Source: Bacillota bacterium
Lineage (GTDB): Bacteria > Bacillota > Clostridia > Lachnospirales > Lachnospiraceae
Direction of reading: 5' to 3'
Assembly (NCBI GenBank): GCA_023408815.1
Contig: JAEYJO010000032.1
Span: 1 to 64,000, forward strand
Length of the DNA: 64,000 bases
Shown: piece by piece, positions 1 through 8,469 of the stretch
How positions within the stretch are numbered: the first letter of the stretch is position 1
Layout: the number at the start of each line of letters is the position of its first letter
Position numbers and translations under genes: made by a program
The notes under the pieces: generated by a model
Database searches by the model: none
Told to the model about the DNA's origin: nothing
Seen by the model: the letters and a program-made list of their open reading frames with translations, nothing else

Positions 1-2
1 AT

Positions 3-53
3 GGTTTCTATGACTTAGCCACTGCATATCAGTCTGTGCACATCAACTACTGA
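3..53 (+). CDS. C-terminal end of group II intron reverse transcriptase/maturase (partial, 5' end outside window)
   Basis: Reading frame 3 gives 16 residues ending QSVHINY and then TGA at 51-53. Only the last codons lie in the window. I recognise this tail mainly because the DNA directly after the stop folds as group II intron domain V and then domain VI, which is where an intron-encoded protein normally ends. The protein would promote splicing and retrohoming of the intron. Nothing about its catalytic domains can be seen here, so whether it is intact is unknown. Confidence 0.6.
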   Translation, partial: GFYDLATAYQSVHINY

Positions 54-54
54 A

Positions 55-125
55 AGCGCCGTGTACCGAACGGTACGCACGGTGCTGTGAGAGGACGGCG
101 GTTAATCACCGCCTCCTACTCGATT
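55..125 (+). mobile_element. 3' end of a group II intron (domains V and VI)
   Basis: Positions 55-86 form the domain V hairpin. The outer arms AGCGCCGU and ACGGUGCU pair with one G-U and carry the AGC catalytic triad position. An inner stem GUACC/GGUAC is capped by a four-base loop. Positions 87-122 carry the GUGAGAGG linker and a CGGCGGU/ACCGCC stem ending CUACUCGAUU, which fits domain VI and the intron 3' end. The exact 3' splice site (about 123-125) is inferred, not mapped. The intron is on the + strand and its body lies upstream of the window. Confidence 0.75.
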
Positions 126-133
126 AAAAATTT

Positions 134-160
134 TTGACTGTCTTTACTCATACATATTTT
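134..160 (+). promoter_or_regulatory. Weak candidate promoter for the P-type ATPase
   Basis: TTGACT at 134-139 and TATTTT at 155-160 are separated by 15 bases, shorter than the ideal 17. It is the only hexamer pair I see between the intron end and the ATPase. The insertion of the intron just upstream may have changed the native promoter. Confidence 0.3.
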
Positions 161-213
161 TCCTTGTACAGGCATATAAAAGCATAGGACAAAGTACAAG
201 CGGAGGCATGTTT

Positions 214-2901
214 ATGTATGAGAATAAGTCGATTCGGGAGACCGGGCAAATACTGAAAAGTGATACGGAAAGAGGATTAGACGGCGCGGAGGCCGCAAGC
301 AGGCTCTCGCAGTACGGGAAGAACAAGCTAAAGGAGAAAAAAGAAAAGACGAAAATAGCACTGTTTTTGGAACAGCTGAACGATCCTCTCATTTTTATTC
401 TGTTCATTGCCACAGCGGTTTCCATGCTCTTAGGAGAGATGGGCGATGCGGCAATTATTATCACGGTCATAGTAGTGAACGCTTTTGTGGGTGTTGTTCA
501 GGAGGGTAAGGCGAGAAAAGCGATTGAGGCCCTGAAGAAGCTGACCAGCCCCCATGCTATTGTAAAGCGAAACGGGAAACAGAAAGAAATCGTGGCGGAG
601 GACTTGGTACCGGGAGATATTGTTTGTCTGGAAGCAGGCAGACAGGTGCCTGCGGATCTGAGGCTGACAAAAACTATGAGCTTAAAAATCGAGGAGTCAG
701 CGCTTACGGGGGAATCGGTGCCGGTGGATAAGGATGCCGGATATTTGGCAGGAGGTAAGGCGAGCGTAAACGAGTGTAGAAATATGGCATTTATGTCAAC
801 CAATGTGACCTACGGGCGTGGCGAGGGAATAGTAGTGGAAACCGGTATGGGTACGCAAATAGGGCATATTGCGGATATGATCAGCGAGACGAAGGATGAA
901 ATGACCCCTCTCCAGAAGCGTTTGGGGGATTTGGGAAAGGTGCTCAGCGCGGTGGCGGTATTTGTCTGCGCATTTTTGTTCCTTGTAGCGGTTTTGCAGA
1001 AGAGAGATGTGGGAGATATGCTGCTTACGGCTATTTCCTTGGCGGTGGCAGCTGTTCCCGAGGGGCTTCCGGCCATCGTGACCATAGTCCTCGCCCTCAG
1101 CGTATCCAGGATGGTAAAGGTAAATACAATTATCAGGCGGCTTCCCTCGGTAGAAACGTTGGGAGCAGTAAATGTGGTTTGCTCGGATAAAACGGGAACC
1201 CTTACTCAGAATAAAATGGCTGTGAAGAAATGTTATGTGGATTCCAGAATATGGCCCTCCGACGTTTTGGACGGAAATAGATACAGAGAGTTGTTCCTGG
1301 GCTGTGTGCTTTGCAATGACGGGAATATCTCCGGCGGGGAAAGGATCGGGGACCCTACGGAGCTGGCCCTTCTCGATCTGGCCAGGCGATATGGAATCAC
1401 CAGGGAAAGCGCAGAAGCGTCCTATCCGAGAATCGATGAAAAGGCATTCGATTCCAACAGAAAGATGATGACCACTCTCCATAAGGGTACAGATGGAAAA
1501 GTATCCTATACCAAAGGAAGCACCGAAGAAATGCTAAAGCGCTGCAAGTATATGCAATCCCACGGTAAGAAGGTACCCATGACCGACTCGGGGAAAAGAG
1601 ACATTATGCAGGCAGTGGGGCAGATGGCGGCAGAGGCCTTGCGTGTGCTGGCGATAGCCATGCGAGAGGGTGCACCGGATGCGGAGGAAAGAGAACTCAC
1701 CTTTATTGGCCTGGTGGGGATGATGGACCCGGCAAGACCGGAGGCGGCAGAGGCAGTGGAAGCTTTCAAGGAGGCTGGGGTAGATACGGTGATGATTACG
1801 GGAGACCATATCGATACCGCATTTGCCATAGCGAGGGAGCTGGGAATCGCATTCCGGCGGGAGGAGTGCTTAAGCGGCAGCGAACTGGAGCTTCTTACGG
1901 AGGAGGAATTCGAAGAAAAGGCGGAGCACATTAAAGTATATGCGCGGGTATCGCCTGAGCATAAGGTGAAAATAGTAGATGCCCTGAAGAAAAAGGGTAA
2001 AATAGTGGCGATGACGGGAGACGGCGTAAACGATGCCCCTTCCTTGAAATGTGCAGACATAGGAATTGCTATGGGAATGAACGGCACGGATGTGGCGAAA
2101 AATGCTTCAGATATGGTGCTGACCGACGATAATTTCGCAACGATCCGGAAGGCCATCGAAGAAGGAAGGGGAATCTATGAGAATATTCGTAAGGCAATTC
2201 TCTTTCTGCTTTCCTCCAACTTCGGAGAAATTATTACAATGCTTGTCGCGATTCTTGTAGGGCTTCCTTCTCCCCTGAAGGCCAGCCATATTCTTTGGAT
2301 CAATCTGATTACGGACTCTCTCCCGGCACTGGCGTTAGGAGTGGATGAGAACGACGGAAAGGAACTTATGAGGCAAAAACCCCGGAAAAGCGAGGAAAAT
2401 CTTTTTGCCAGGGGAGGGCTTGCCTGCACGCTTTGTTATGGAGTGGTCATAGCGACGATAAGCATTACGGCGTTTCTGCAGGTGCCATATGGGGAACTGC
2501 TCAGGCAGGGGCTGCCCGTCAGCCTGCACAGTATAGAATCGATGCTGAAGCTGCCCGAGCTCTTAAACAAAGCTCAGACCCACGCTTTTACCGTACTTGG
2601 GATGAGCCAGCTATTCCACGCCATAGGCATGCGGGATGTAAATAAGTCGGTATTTCGCATGAATCATTTTTCCAACGGCTATATGATATTTGCGTGTGCG
2701 GTTGGTATTGGTTTACAGGTTCTCGTAACGGAAATTCCTTATTTTGTCGGGTTGTTTGGAACGACAAGGCTGACGCTGGCGGAATGGGGATGTTTGGCGG
2801 CATTGTCATGTACGCCCCTTTTGGTGCATGAGCTTCTGATCATAGGAGGAATTGCAGACAGGAGGCCCGCCCCTGCGGCCGAACCTGCCCTGAGGGTTTG
2901 A
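214..2901 (+). CDS. P-type Ca2+-transporting ATPase (type II)
   Basis: An 895-residue cation-pumping ATPase of the SERCA/PMR1/PacL group, expected to export Ca2+ across the cytoplasmic membrane using ATP. Visible motifs in order: actuator TGES at about residue 165; PEGLP in M4 at 282-286; the phosphorylation motif DKTGT with Asp325; hinge TGDGVND at 601-607; an M5 N-x-x-E pair (Asn669, Glu672); and M6 N-L-I-T-D (Asn697, Thr700, Asp701). The M4/M5/M6 set matches Ca2+-site ligands of SERCA-type pumps, which favours Ca2+ over Na+/K+ or Mn2+, though Mn2+ is not excluded. ATG at 208 is only one base from GGAGG (202-206), so the second ATG at 214, with a 7-base spacer, is preferred. It lies directly downstream of a group II intron end and looks monocistronic, because the next gene has its own promoter. 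Confidence 0.92.
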   Translation: MYENKSIRETGQILKSDTERGLDGAEAASRLSQYGKNKLKEKKEKTKIALFLEQLNDPLIFILFIATAVSMLLGEMGDAAIIITVIVVNAFVGVVQEGKARKAIEALKKLTSPHAIVKRNGKQKEIVAEDLVPGDIVCLEAGRQVPADLRLTKTMSLKIEESALTGESVPVDKDAGYLAGGKASVNECRNMAFMSTNVTYGRGEGIVVETGMGTQIGHIADMISETKDEMTPLQKRLGDLGKVLSAVAVFVCAFLFLVAVLQKRDVGDMLLTAISLAVAAVPEGLPAIVTIVLALSVSRMVKVNTIIRRLPSVETLGAVNVVCSDKTGTLTQNKMAVKKCYVDSRIWPSDVLDGNRYRELFLGCVLCNDGNISGGERIGDPTELALLDLARRYGITRESAEASYPRIDEKAFDSNRKMMTTLHKGTDGKVSYTKGSTEEMLKRCKYMQSHGKKVPMTDSGKRDIMQAVGQMAAEALRVLAIAMREGAPDAEERELTFIGLVGMMDPARPEAAEAVEAFKEAGVDTVMITGDHIDTAFAIARELGIAFRREECLSGSELELLTEEEFEEKAEHIKVYARVSPEHKVKIVDALKKKGKIVAMTGDGVNDAPSLKCADIGIAMGMNGTDVAKNASDMVLTDDNFATIRKAIEEGRGIYENIRKAILFLLSSNFGEIITMLVAILVGLPSPLKASHILWINLITDSLPALALGVDENDGKELMRQKPRKSEENLFARGGLACTLCYGVVIATISITAFLQVPYGELLRQGLPVSLHSIESMLKLPELLNKAQTHAFTVLGMSQLFHAIGMRDVNKSVFRMNHFSNGYMIFACAVGIGLQVLVTEIPYFVGLFGTTRLTLAEWGCLAALSCTPLLVHELLIIGGIADRRPAPAAEPALRV

Positions 2902-2927
2902 TTTATAGCGGGCAGTTATGCTATAAT
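2898..2927 (+). promoter_or_regulatory. Promoter for the ABC half-transporter
   Basis: TTGATT (2898-2903), an 18-base spacer and TATAAT (2922-2927). The -35 overlaps the stop codon of the upstream ATPase gene. Transcription would start near 2934, about 20 bases before the ABC transporter ATG. Confidence 0.7.
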
Positions 2928-2953
2928 GGATTTCGAACGTCAGGAGAAAGAAT

Positions 2954-4714
2954 ATGAATAACAGACAATATAAGACAAACGAATTGCTAAAGAGATTTAT
3001 TCCTTATTTTAAACCCTACAAAAAAACGCTTTTTACGGATTTGTTTTGCGCAGCACTGACTACGATATGCGAGTTGGTGCTGCCGCTCATCATGAGGTAT
3101 ATTACCAATGAGGGTCTGTACAATTTGGCCGCTCTGTCGGTGGGGACGATTGGCAGGCTGGGCCTTTTGTACTTGGTTCTTCGCATACTGGACTGCATCG
3201 CCGCCTATTATATGGCTAACGTGGGCCATGTGATGGGAGCGAAAATAGAGACAGACATGCGAAAGGACGCCTATATTCATTTACAGAAGCTGTCCGATAC
3301 CTACTATAATAATACGAAGGTCGGGCAGATTATGGGACGGATTACCAACGACCTGTTCGACGTGACGGAATTTGCCCATCATTGTCCGGAAGAATTCTTC
3401 ATTGCGGCGATTAAGATAGTTACCTCCTTTATTATACTGGCGGGAATCAACGTACCGCTGACGCTTATTATTTTTATTTTTGTCCCGCTCATGATTGCTG
3501 TGTGTATGCCCTTGAATTTCAGGATGAGAGGTGCCTTCAGCAAGCAGAGGTACCAGATCGGCGAGCTGAACGCGAGAATCGAGGACAGCTTGCTTGGCCA
3601 GAGGGTAGTGAAGGCTTTTACCGGTGAGGATACCGAAAACGATAAGTTTGCCAAAGACAATGAGGATTTTCTCGATATTAAAAAGAAAATGTACCGCTAT
3701 ATGGCGACCTTTCAGACATCTACGAGGATGTTCGACGGAATCATGTACCTTGCGGTGGTGGTGGCCGGAGGCATCTTTCTGGTGAGGGGGCTGATCGTAG
3801 CGGGAGATCTGGTAGCGTACATGCTTTACGTGACGACGATGATAGCGACCATAAGGCGCATCATCGAATTCGCAGAGCAGTTTCAAAGGGGTATGACAGG
3901 CATCGAGCGATTTTTGCAGATTATGGATGCGGATATCGAGATTTTCGACGAACCGGATGCGAAGGAATTGATACAAACGGAGGGAAATATCGTTTTTGAA
4001 AATGTGAGCTTCGAATATCCCGATGACCACAACATTGTCTTCGAGAATTTGAATCTTCAAATAGCAAACGGAGAGAAGGTAGCTATTGTAGGTCCCTCGG
4101 GGGGAGGAAAGACCACACTTTGCAATCTGATTCCCCGTTTTTATGATGTGACAGGCGGCAGGATATCTATAGACGGAGAGGATGTTAAGAACTTTACGTT
4201 AAAAAGTCTGAGGAAAAATATAGGGATTGTGCAGCAGGATGTATATCTTTTTTCGGGAACAATATTCGAGAACATTGTATATGGAAGACAGGGAGCCGAA
4301 AAAGAGGAAGTGATAGAGGCGGCGAAGAAGGCCGGTGCGCATGAGTTTATCATGGGGCTTAAGGACGGCTATGATACCTACGTAGGCGAGAGGGGAGTGA
4401 AGCTCTCGGGAGGACAGAAACAGAGAATCAGTATCGCCAGAGTATTTTTAAAAAATCCTCCGATCATCATTCTGGATGAGGCCACATCAGCGTTGGATAA
4501 TGAAAGCGAATTTGCTGTTGCACAGTCACTTTCACGGCTTTCAGAGGGAAGAACCACCCTTACCATAGCTCATAGGCTTTCCAGTATACGTAATTCCGAC
4601 AGGATACTTGTGCTGACCGAAGCGGGAATCGTGGAAGAAGGAAACCACGATGCGTTGTTGGAAAATAAGGGGATTTATTATCAGTTCTACACGATGGCCA
4701 ACGAATTGAAATAG
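2954..4714 (+). CDS. ABC transporter, fused permease and ATP-binding half-transporter
   Basis: A 586-residue exporter-type half-transporter (MsbA/LmrA/BmrA architecture) that would work as a homodimer or with a partner in the membrane. The first ~320 residues are a six-helix transmembrane domain. The nucleotide-binding domain carries Walker A G-P-S-G-G-G-K-T-T at 380-388, signature LSGGQ at 484-488, Walker B I-I-I-L-D-E-A shortly after, and an A-H-R switch histidine. No second half-transporter is adjacent, so a homodimer is the simplest reading. Substrate (lipid, peptide or drug) cannot be told from sequence. RBS AGGAGA precedes the ATG, and a hairpin with T-rich tail follows the gene. Confidence 0.93.
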   Translation: MNNRQYKTNELLKRFIPYFKPYKKTLFTDLFCAALTTICELVLPLIMRYITNEGLYNLAALSVGTIGRLGLLYLVLRILDCIAAYYMANVGHVMGAKIETDMRKDAYIHLQKLSDTYYNNTKVGQIMGRITNDLFDVTEFAHHCPEEFFIAAIKIVTSFIILAGINVPLTLIIFIFVPLMIAVCMPLNFRMRGAFSKQRYQIGELNARIEDSLLGQRVVKAFTGEDTENDKFAKDNEDFLDIKKKMYRYMATFQTSTRMFDGIMYLAVVVAGGIFLVRGLIVAGDLVAYMLYVTTMIATIRRIIEFAEQFQRGMTGIERFLQIMDADIEIFDEPDAKELIQTEGNIVFENVSFEYPDDHNIVFENLNLQIANGEKVAIVGPSGGGKTTLCNLIPRFYDVTGGRISIDGEDVKNFTLKSLRKNIGIVQQDVYLFSGTIFENIVYGRQGAEKEEVIEAAKKAGAHEFIMGLKDGYDTYVGERGVKLSGGQKQRISIARVFLKNPPIIILDEATSALDNESEFAVAQSLSRLSEGRTTLTIAHRLSSIRNSDRILVLTEAGIVEEGNHDALLENKGIYYQFYTMANELK

Positions 4715-4750
4715 TAAAACATTACGTTTTAATGATAATTGAAAGTGTAA

Positions 4751-4772
4751 AGCATCGCGTGATGCTCTTTAA
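4751..4772 (+). terminator. Probable terminator after the ABC half-transporter
   Basis: AGCATC (4751-4756) pairs with GATGCT (4761-4766) around a GCGT loop and is followed by CTTTAATTCTT. The stem is short and the T tract interrupted, so termination may be partial. Confidence 0.45.
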
Positions 4773-4775
4773 TTC

Positions 4776-4804
4776 TTGATATGGGCCGTCGATTTTTGTA
4801 TAAT
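4776..4804 (+). promoter_or_regulatory. Promoter for the SDR-like short gene
   Basis: TTGATA (4776-4781), a 17-base spacer and a consensus TATAAT (4799-4804). This is a strong sigma-A-type promoter immediately behind the preceding terminator hairpin. It drives the 117-residue gene and possibly the ribonuclease gene that follows. Confidence 0.75.
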
Positions 4805-4874
4805 AAAAACAGTTCGAGGCGCGCTGAACTAATACACTAAGAATAAAAATCCAATAAACAAGGAGACAAGAACC

Positions 4875-5228
4875 ATGCTTCCTAGAAGAACATGTGTGAT
4901 TGTGGGCGGTGCTAAGGGTGAAGGGAGCCTTCTTGCGGAAAAATATGCAGGACAAGGATATATCATCGCTTTTATGGACATTGACAAAGAAGCAGGCCGT
5001 TCACTGAAAGAAAAAATTGAACATGGGCATGGAGGAAATGTGTTTTTCTTCCATGGAGATGCAAACAGCGAGGAAGATTTAGAATTGTTTGCAGGTGCCG
5101 TTATCGGGCAGTATAAAAAGATAGACTGTCTGTACTATCGAAAGGATATTGCTGAAGGAGCGGACCAAATTGAAGAGTTGATGAGCCGTAATTTAAAAAA
5201 GGGAGGAACCATAGAGGCTTATCACTGA
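4875..5228 (+). CDS. Truncated Rossmann-fold protein resembling the N-terminus of a short-chain dehydrogenase
   Basis: A 117-residue protein starting with C-V-I-V-G-G-A-K-G-E-G, close to the dinucleotide-binding glycine motif of short-chain dehydrogenases (usually T-G-x-x-x-G-I-G). An acidic M-D-I-D after beta-2 and a G-D-A-N near beta-4 also fit. SDRs are normally ~240-260 residues and carry a Y-x-x-x-K catalytic pair. Both that half and the second half of the fold are absent, and the reading frame ends cleanly in TGA. It has a strong promoter and an AAGGAG site 9 bases before ATG, so it is probably expressed. It could be a decayed gene or a small nucleotide-binding protein in its own right. 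No enzyme activity can be assigned. Confidence 0.65.
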   Translation: MLPRRTCVIVGGAKGEGSLLAEKYAGQGYIIAFMDIDKEAGRSLKEKIEHGHGGNVFFFHGDANSEEDLELFAGAVIGQYKKIDCLYYRKDIAEGADQIEELMSRNLKKGGTIEAYH

Positions 5229-5299
5229 GCAGTTATTAAGTCATAGATAAAAGGTATTAGGGGAATTGTGTCTGTAAGGCGGACAGAAAGGCGATTTAT

Positions 5300-6901
5300 A
5301 TGAAGCTAACATTTATCGGGGCCGCTCATGAGGTGACGGGAAGCTGTCATCTCGTGGAGGCAAACGGGAAGTATATCCTGATCGACTACGGAATGGAGCA
5401 GGGGATTCAGGTATATGAGAATGCGAAGTTACCGATGGAGGAAGCATTGATCGATTACGTACTGCTGACACATGCCCATGTCGACCACTCGGGAATGCTC
5501 CCCGGGTTGTACGCGAAAGGCTTTAGAGGACAAGTGCTGGCGACTGTGGCCACTACGGATTTATGCAGTATTATGCTGCGCGACTGCGCGCACATACAGA
5601 TGCAAGAGGCGGAGTGGAAGAACCGCAAAGCGAAGAGGCATTCGGGAGCGGAACCTCACGAGCCGATATATACGATGGCGGATGCAGACGGAATTATCAA
5701 ACGGCTGGTACCTTGTAACTATGACCAAATAATAGAATTATGTGAAGGCATCCATATTCGTTTTACGGATGTGGGTCACCTTTTAGGCTCGGCAAGCATC
5801 GAAATATGGATGACCGAAAATGGCAGTACGAAAAAGATTGTATTTTCCGGCGATTTGGGAAATAAGAATCAACCGCTGATCAAAGATCCGAAACAGACGG
5901 AGGAAGCGGATTATGTAGTAGTAGAATCCACCTACGGAGATAGGATACATTCCGAGACGAGGCCGGATTATGTGGCTGAGCTTGCACAGGTTCTGCAAAG
6001 GACATTCGATGCGGGCGGAAATGTAGTTATACCCTCCTTTGCGGTGGGAAGAACGCAGGAAATGCTTTATTTTCTGCGGCAGATAAAGGCGGAAAAGCGT
6101 TTGAAAGGATATCCGAATTTCCCGGTGTACGTGGATAGCCCATTGGCCGTGGATGCTACGGAGATTTTCCAGAAGAACGTGAGCAGTTGTTTCGATAAAG
6201 AAGCGATGGATTTAGTCAATCAGGGAATCAACCCGATACGCTTTCCGGGCCTGCATCTGTCAATAACAAGCGACGAATCTAAGGCGATTAACTTCGACAG
6301 CACGCCGAAAGTCATTATATCGGCATCCGGTATGTGTGAAGCCGGAAGAATAAGGCACCATTTGAAGCACAATCTCTGGCGCCCCGAGTGCACCATATTG
6401 TTCGTAGGTTATCAGGCGAATGGAACGCTTGGAAGGTCATTAGTGGAAGGCGCGGGTGAGGTGCGGCTTTTCGGAGAGACGATTGAGGTTCGCGCGAATA
6501 TCAGCTTGCTAAAGGGTATCAGCGGACATGCAGATAGAGATGGACTGATTGAGTGGATACAAGGCTTTAAGAAAAAGCCGGATAAGGTATTTGTTGTGCA
6601 TGGAGAAAGCAGTGTTTGCGATGCTTTCGCAGAAAGTCTGGAAAGGGAGTATGGAATTTCTTCCTATGCCCCTTACAGCGGCACATGTTTTGACCTCCTT
6701 ACTGGTAAATTAGCTTATGAAGCTTCGCCGGTACTTTTAGTTAAGAAGAAGGCGCGCATTGTTTCTGACGTATTTACACGTCTTACGGCGGCAGGTACAC
6801 GCCTGCTTGCCGTAATTAAAAAGAATGAGGGCGGCGCGAATAAGGATCTGGCACGCTTTGCGGACCAGATTAATTCGCTGTGCGATAAATGGGATAAATA
6901 A
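5300..6901 (+). CDS. Beta-CASP metallo-beta-lactamase-fold ribonuclease
   Basis: A 533-residue MBL-fold hydrolase of the beta-CASP type (RNA-processing nuclease, CPSF73-like). The zinc motif H-A-H-V-D-H lies at 58-63 and follows the usual N-terminal G-A-x-H-E-V-T-G-S-C-H. Later ligand motifs are V-G-H-L-L-G-S near residue 160, S-G-H at 408-410 and V-H-G-E with His434 near the C-terminus. Beta-CASP signatures such as S-A-S-G-M-C-E-A-G-R-I are clear. It is expected to cleave RNA in the cytoplasm, and the family includes both endo- and 5' exonucleases. The C-terminal ~60 residues extend past the core. It is followed by thyA without an evident terminator. Confidence 0.9.
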   Translation: MKLTFIGAAHEVTGSCHLVEANGKYILIDYGMEQGIQVYENAKLPMEEALIDYVLLTHAHVDHSGMLPGLYAKGFRGQVLATVATTDLCSIMLRDCAHIQMQEAEWKNRKAKRHSGAEPHEPIYTMADADGIIKRLVPCNYDQIIELCEGIHIRFTDVGHLLGSASIEIWMTENGSTKKIVFSGDLGNKNQPLIKDPKQTEEADYVVVESTYGDRIHSETRPDYVAELAQVLQRTFDAGGNVVIPSFAVGRTQEMLYFLRQIKAEKRLKGYPNFPVYVDSPLAVDATEIFQKNVSSCFDKEAMDLVNQGINPIRFPGLHLSITSDESKAINFDSTPKVIISASGMCEAGRIRHHLKHNLWRPECTILFVGYQANGTLGRSLVEGAGEVRLFGETIEVRANISLLKGISGHADRDGLIEWIQGFKKKPDKVFVVHGESSVCDAFAESLEREYGISSYAPYSGTCFDLLTGKLAYEASPVLLVKKKARIVSDVFTRLTAAGTRLLAVIKKNEGGANKDLARFADQINSLCDKWDK

Positions 6902-6971
6902 TTTACAGCAGTAAATGTTAAGGTACAAAACGGTCATAACGAAAGAAAAGATGAGGAGATAAGTAGCGAAT

Positions 6972-7820
6972 ATGAGTCTGGCAGATAAAGTATTTATTGA
7001 TATGTGTAAGGATATATTGGAAAACGGAACGAGCACGGAGGGAGAAAAAGTCCGTCCCCGTTGGGAGGATGGAACTCCGGCATATACCGCAAAGAAATTC
7101 GGCGTGGTGAACCGTTATGATTTATCAAAAGAATTTCCGATTCTGACCCTTCGTAAGACTGCGTTAAAGAGCGCTACGGATGAATTGCTCTGGATTTGGC
7201 AGAAAAAGTCGAACAATGTGAAGGATCTGCATAGTCATATATGGGATGAGTGGGCGGATAAGGACGGATCAATAGGAAAGGCCTATGGCTATCAGATGAG
7301 TGTGAAGCATCAATATAAGGAAGGGATGATGGATCAGATAGACAGGGTTATTTATGATTTGAAGAACAATCCCTTCAGCCGCAGGATTATGACCAATATC
7401 TATGTGCATCAGGATTTGCACGAGATGAATCTATATCCCTGCGCTTATAGCATGACCTTTAACGTGACGCAGAAGAAGGGGGCGGATAAGCTGACTTTGA
7501 ATGCAGTTCTCAATCAGCGGTCTCAGGATGTGCTGGCGGCGAATAACTGGAATGTAGTGCAGTATGCGGTGTTAGTTCATATGCTGGCGCAGGTGTGCGA
7601 TATGGCGGTGGGAGAACTTGTTCATGTCATCGCAGATGCTCATATTTACGATAGGCACATACCGATTATCGAGGAGCTGATAAACAGGCAGCCTTATGAT
7701 GCGCCCGTTTTTACGCTGAACCCCGATATTAAGGACTTTTATGGATTTACGAGAAACGATGTGAAATTGGAGAATTATGTGACAGGACCGCAGGTGGAAA
7801 ATATACCGATAGCGATTTAG
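6972..7820 (+). CDS. thyA: Thymidylate synthase (phi3T/B. subtilis ThyA type)
   Basis: A 282-residue enzyme making dTMP from dUMP with methylenetetrahydrofolate. The nucleophile is Cys157 in a Y-P-C-A-Y context, and the dUMP-phosphate arginine motif Q-R-S-Q-D has Arg183. The N-terminal E-L-L-W-I-W-Q...H-I-W-D-E-W block resembles the B. subtilis/phage phi3T ThyA rather than the E. coli/ThyB subtype. It sits 70 bases before folA, the usual partner that regenerates tetrahydrofolate from the dihydrofolate this enzyme produces. GATGAGGAGATAAG upstream of ATG provides the ribosome site. No terminator separates it from the upstream nuclease gene. Confidence 0.95.
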   Translation: MSLADKVFIDMCKDILENGTSTEGEKVRPRWEDGTPAYTAKKFGVVNRYDLSKEFPILTLRKTALKSATDELLWIWQKKSNNVKDLHSHIWDEWADKDGSIGKAYGYQMSVKHQYKEGMMDQIDRVIYDLKNNPFSRRIMTNIYVHQDLHEMNLYPCAYSMTFNVTQKKGADKLTLNAVLNQRSQDVLAANNWNVVQYAVLVHMLAQVCDMAVGELVHVIADAHIYDRHIPIIEELINRQPYDAPVFTLNPDIKDFYGFTRNDVKLENYVTGPQVENIPIAI

Positions 7821-7890
7821 TACACTAAGAAATAGATGATAAATAAAGATGATAGATAAGAAAAGATTGAATGGATACGGAGGATGAACT

Positions 7891-8379
7891 GTGAATTTGA
7901 TAGTTGCGGTAGACAGTAATTGGGCAATAGGCAATCAAAAGGAATTATTGATCAGAATTCCCAACGACCACAAGCATTTTCGCGAGGAGACGACGGGTAA
8001 GGTGGTAGTATTAGGCAGGAAGACGCTGGATACTTTTCCTCAGGGAATGCCGCTAAAGAACCGGATCAATATTATTATATCTTCCAATCCCGACTATACG
8101 GTGAAGGATGCCGTGGTAGTGCATGATTTGGAGGAGCTTTTAGAGGAGCTTAAAAAATATAGGAGTGAGGATATCTATATCATCGGCGGCGAAAGCGTTT
8201 ACCGTCAGATGCTTCCTTACTGCGATGTAGCGCATGTAACCAAAATCGACCATAGTTATACGGCAGACGCTTATTTTCCGAATCTGGATGAGCTGCCGGA
8301 GTGGAAGATTACGGCAGACAGCGACGAGCAGACATATTTCGATATTGCATATCAATTTGTGAAATACGAAAAAGGATAA
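7891..8379 (+). CDS. folA: Dihydrofolate reductase
   Basis: A 162-residue NADPH-dependent reductase of dihydrofolate, the target of trimethoprim. Features: N-terminal V-A-V-D-S-N-W-A-I-G-N with Trp11, the substrate-binding acidic residue Asp26 in I-P-N-D-H, G-R-K-T-L-D in the cofactor region, and the I-I-G-G-E-S-V-Y loop near residue 105. Length is typical. The start is GTG at 7891, seven bases after GGAGG (7879-7883), and no in-frame ATG fits as well. It is co-oriented with thyA and likely co-transcribed, since only 70 bases separate them and I see no terminator. Confidence 0.95.
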   Translation: MNLIVAVDSNWAIGNQKELLIRIPNDHKHFREETTGKVVVLGRKTLDTFPQGMPLKNRINIIISSNPDYTVKDAVVVHDLEELLEELKKYRSEDIYIIGGESVYRQMLPYCDVAHVTKIDHSYTADAYFPNLDELPEWKITADSDEQTYFDIAYQFVKYEKG

Positions 8380-8395
8380 ATGCCGGTATGAATTA

Positions 8396-8426
8396 TTGAC
8401 TTTTACTAAAAAAAGTATAATAATGT
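8396..8426 (+). promoter_or_regulatory. Promoter for ilvE
   Basis: TTGACT at 8396-8401 is followed by overlapping -10 candidates: TATAAT at 8416 (14-base spacer), TAATAA at 8418 (16) and AATAAT at 8419 (17). Transcripts would begin around 8428-8432, so an ATG at 8434 would be almost leaderless. This supports the internal ATG at 8470 as the real start. Confidence 0.6.
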
Positions 8427-8469
8427 ATAGAAAATGAAACCGGCATTAACAGCTGAAGAGGAGAAGCGC

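Noticed and set aside
796..1482. 228-residue minus-strand open frame inside the P-type ATPase gene
   Set aside because: It is a shadow of the ATPase reading frame with no ribosome site or recognisable motif.
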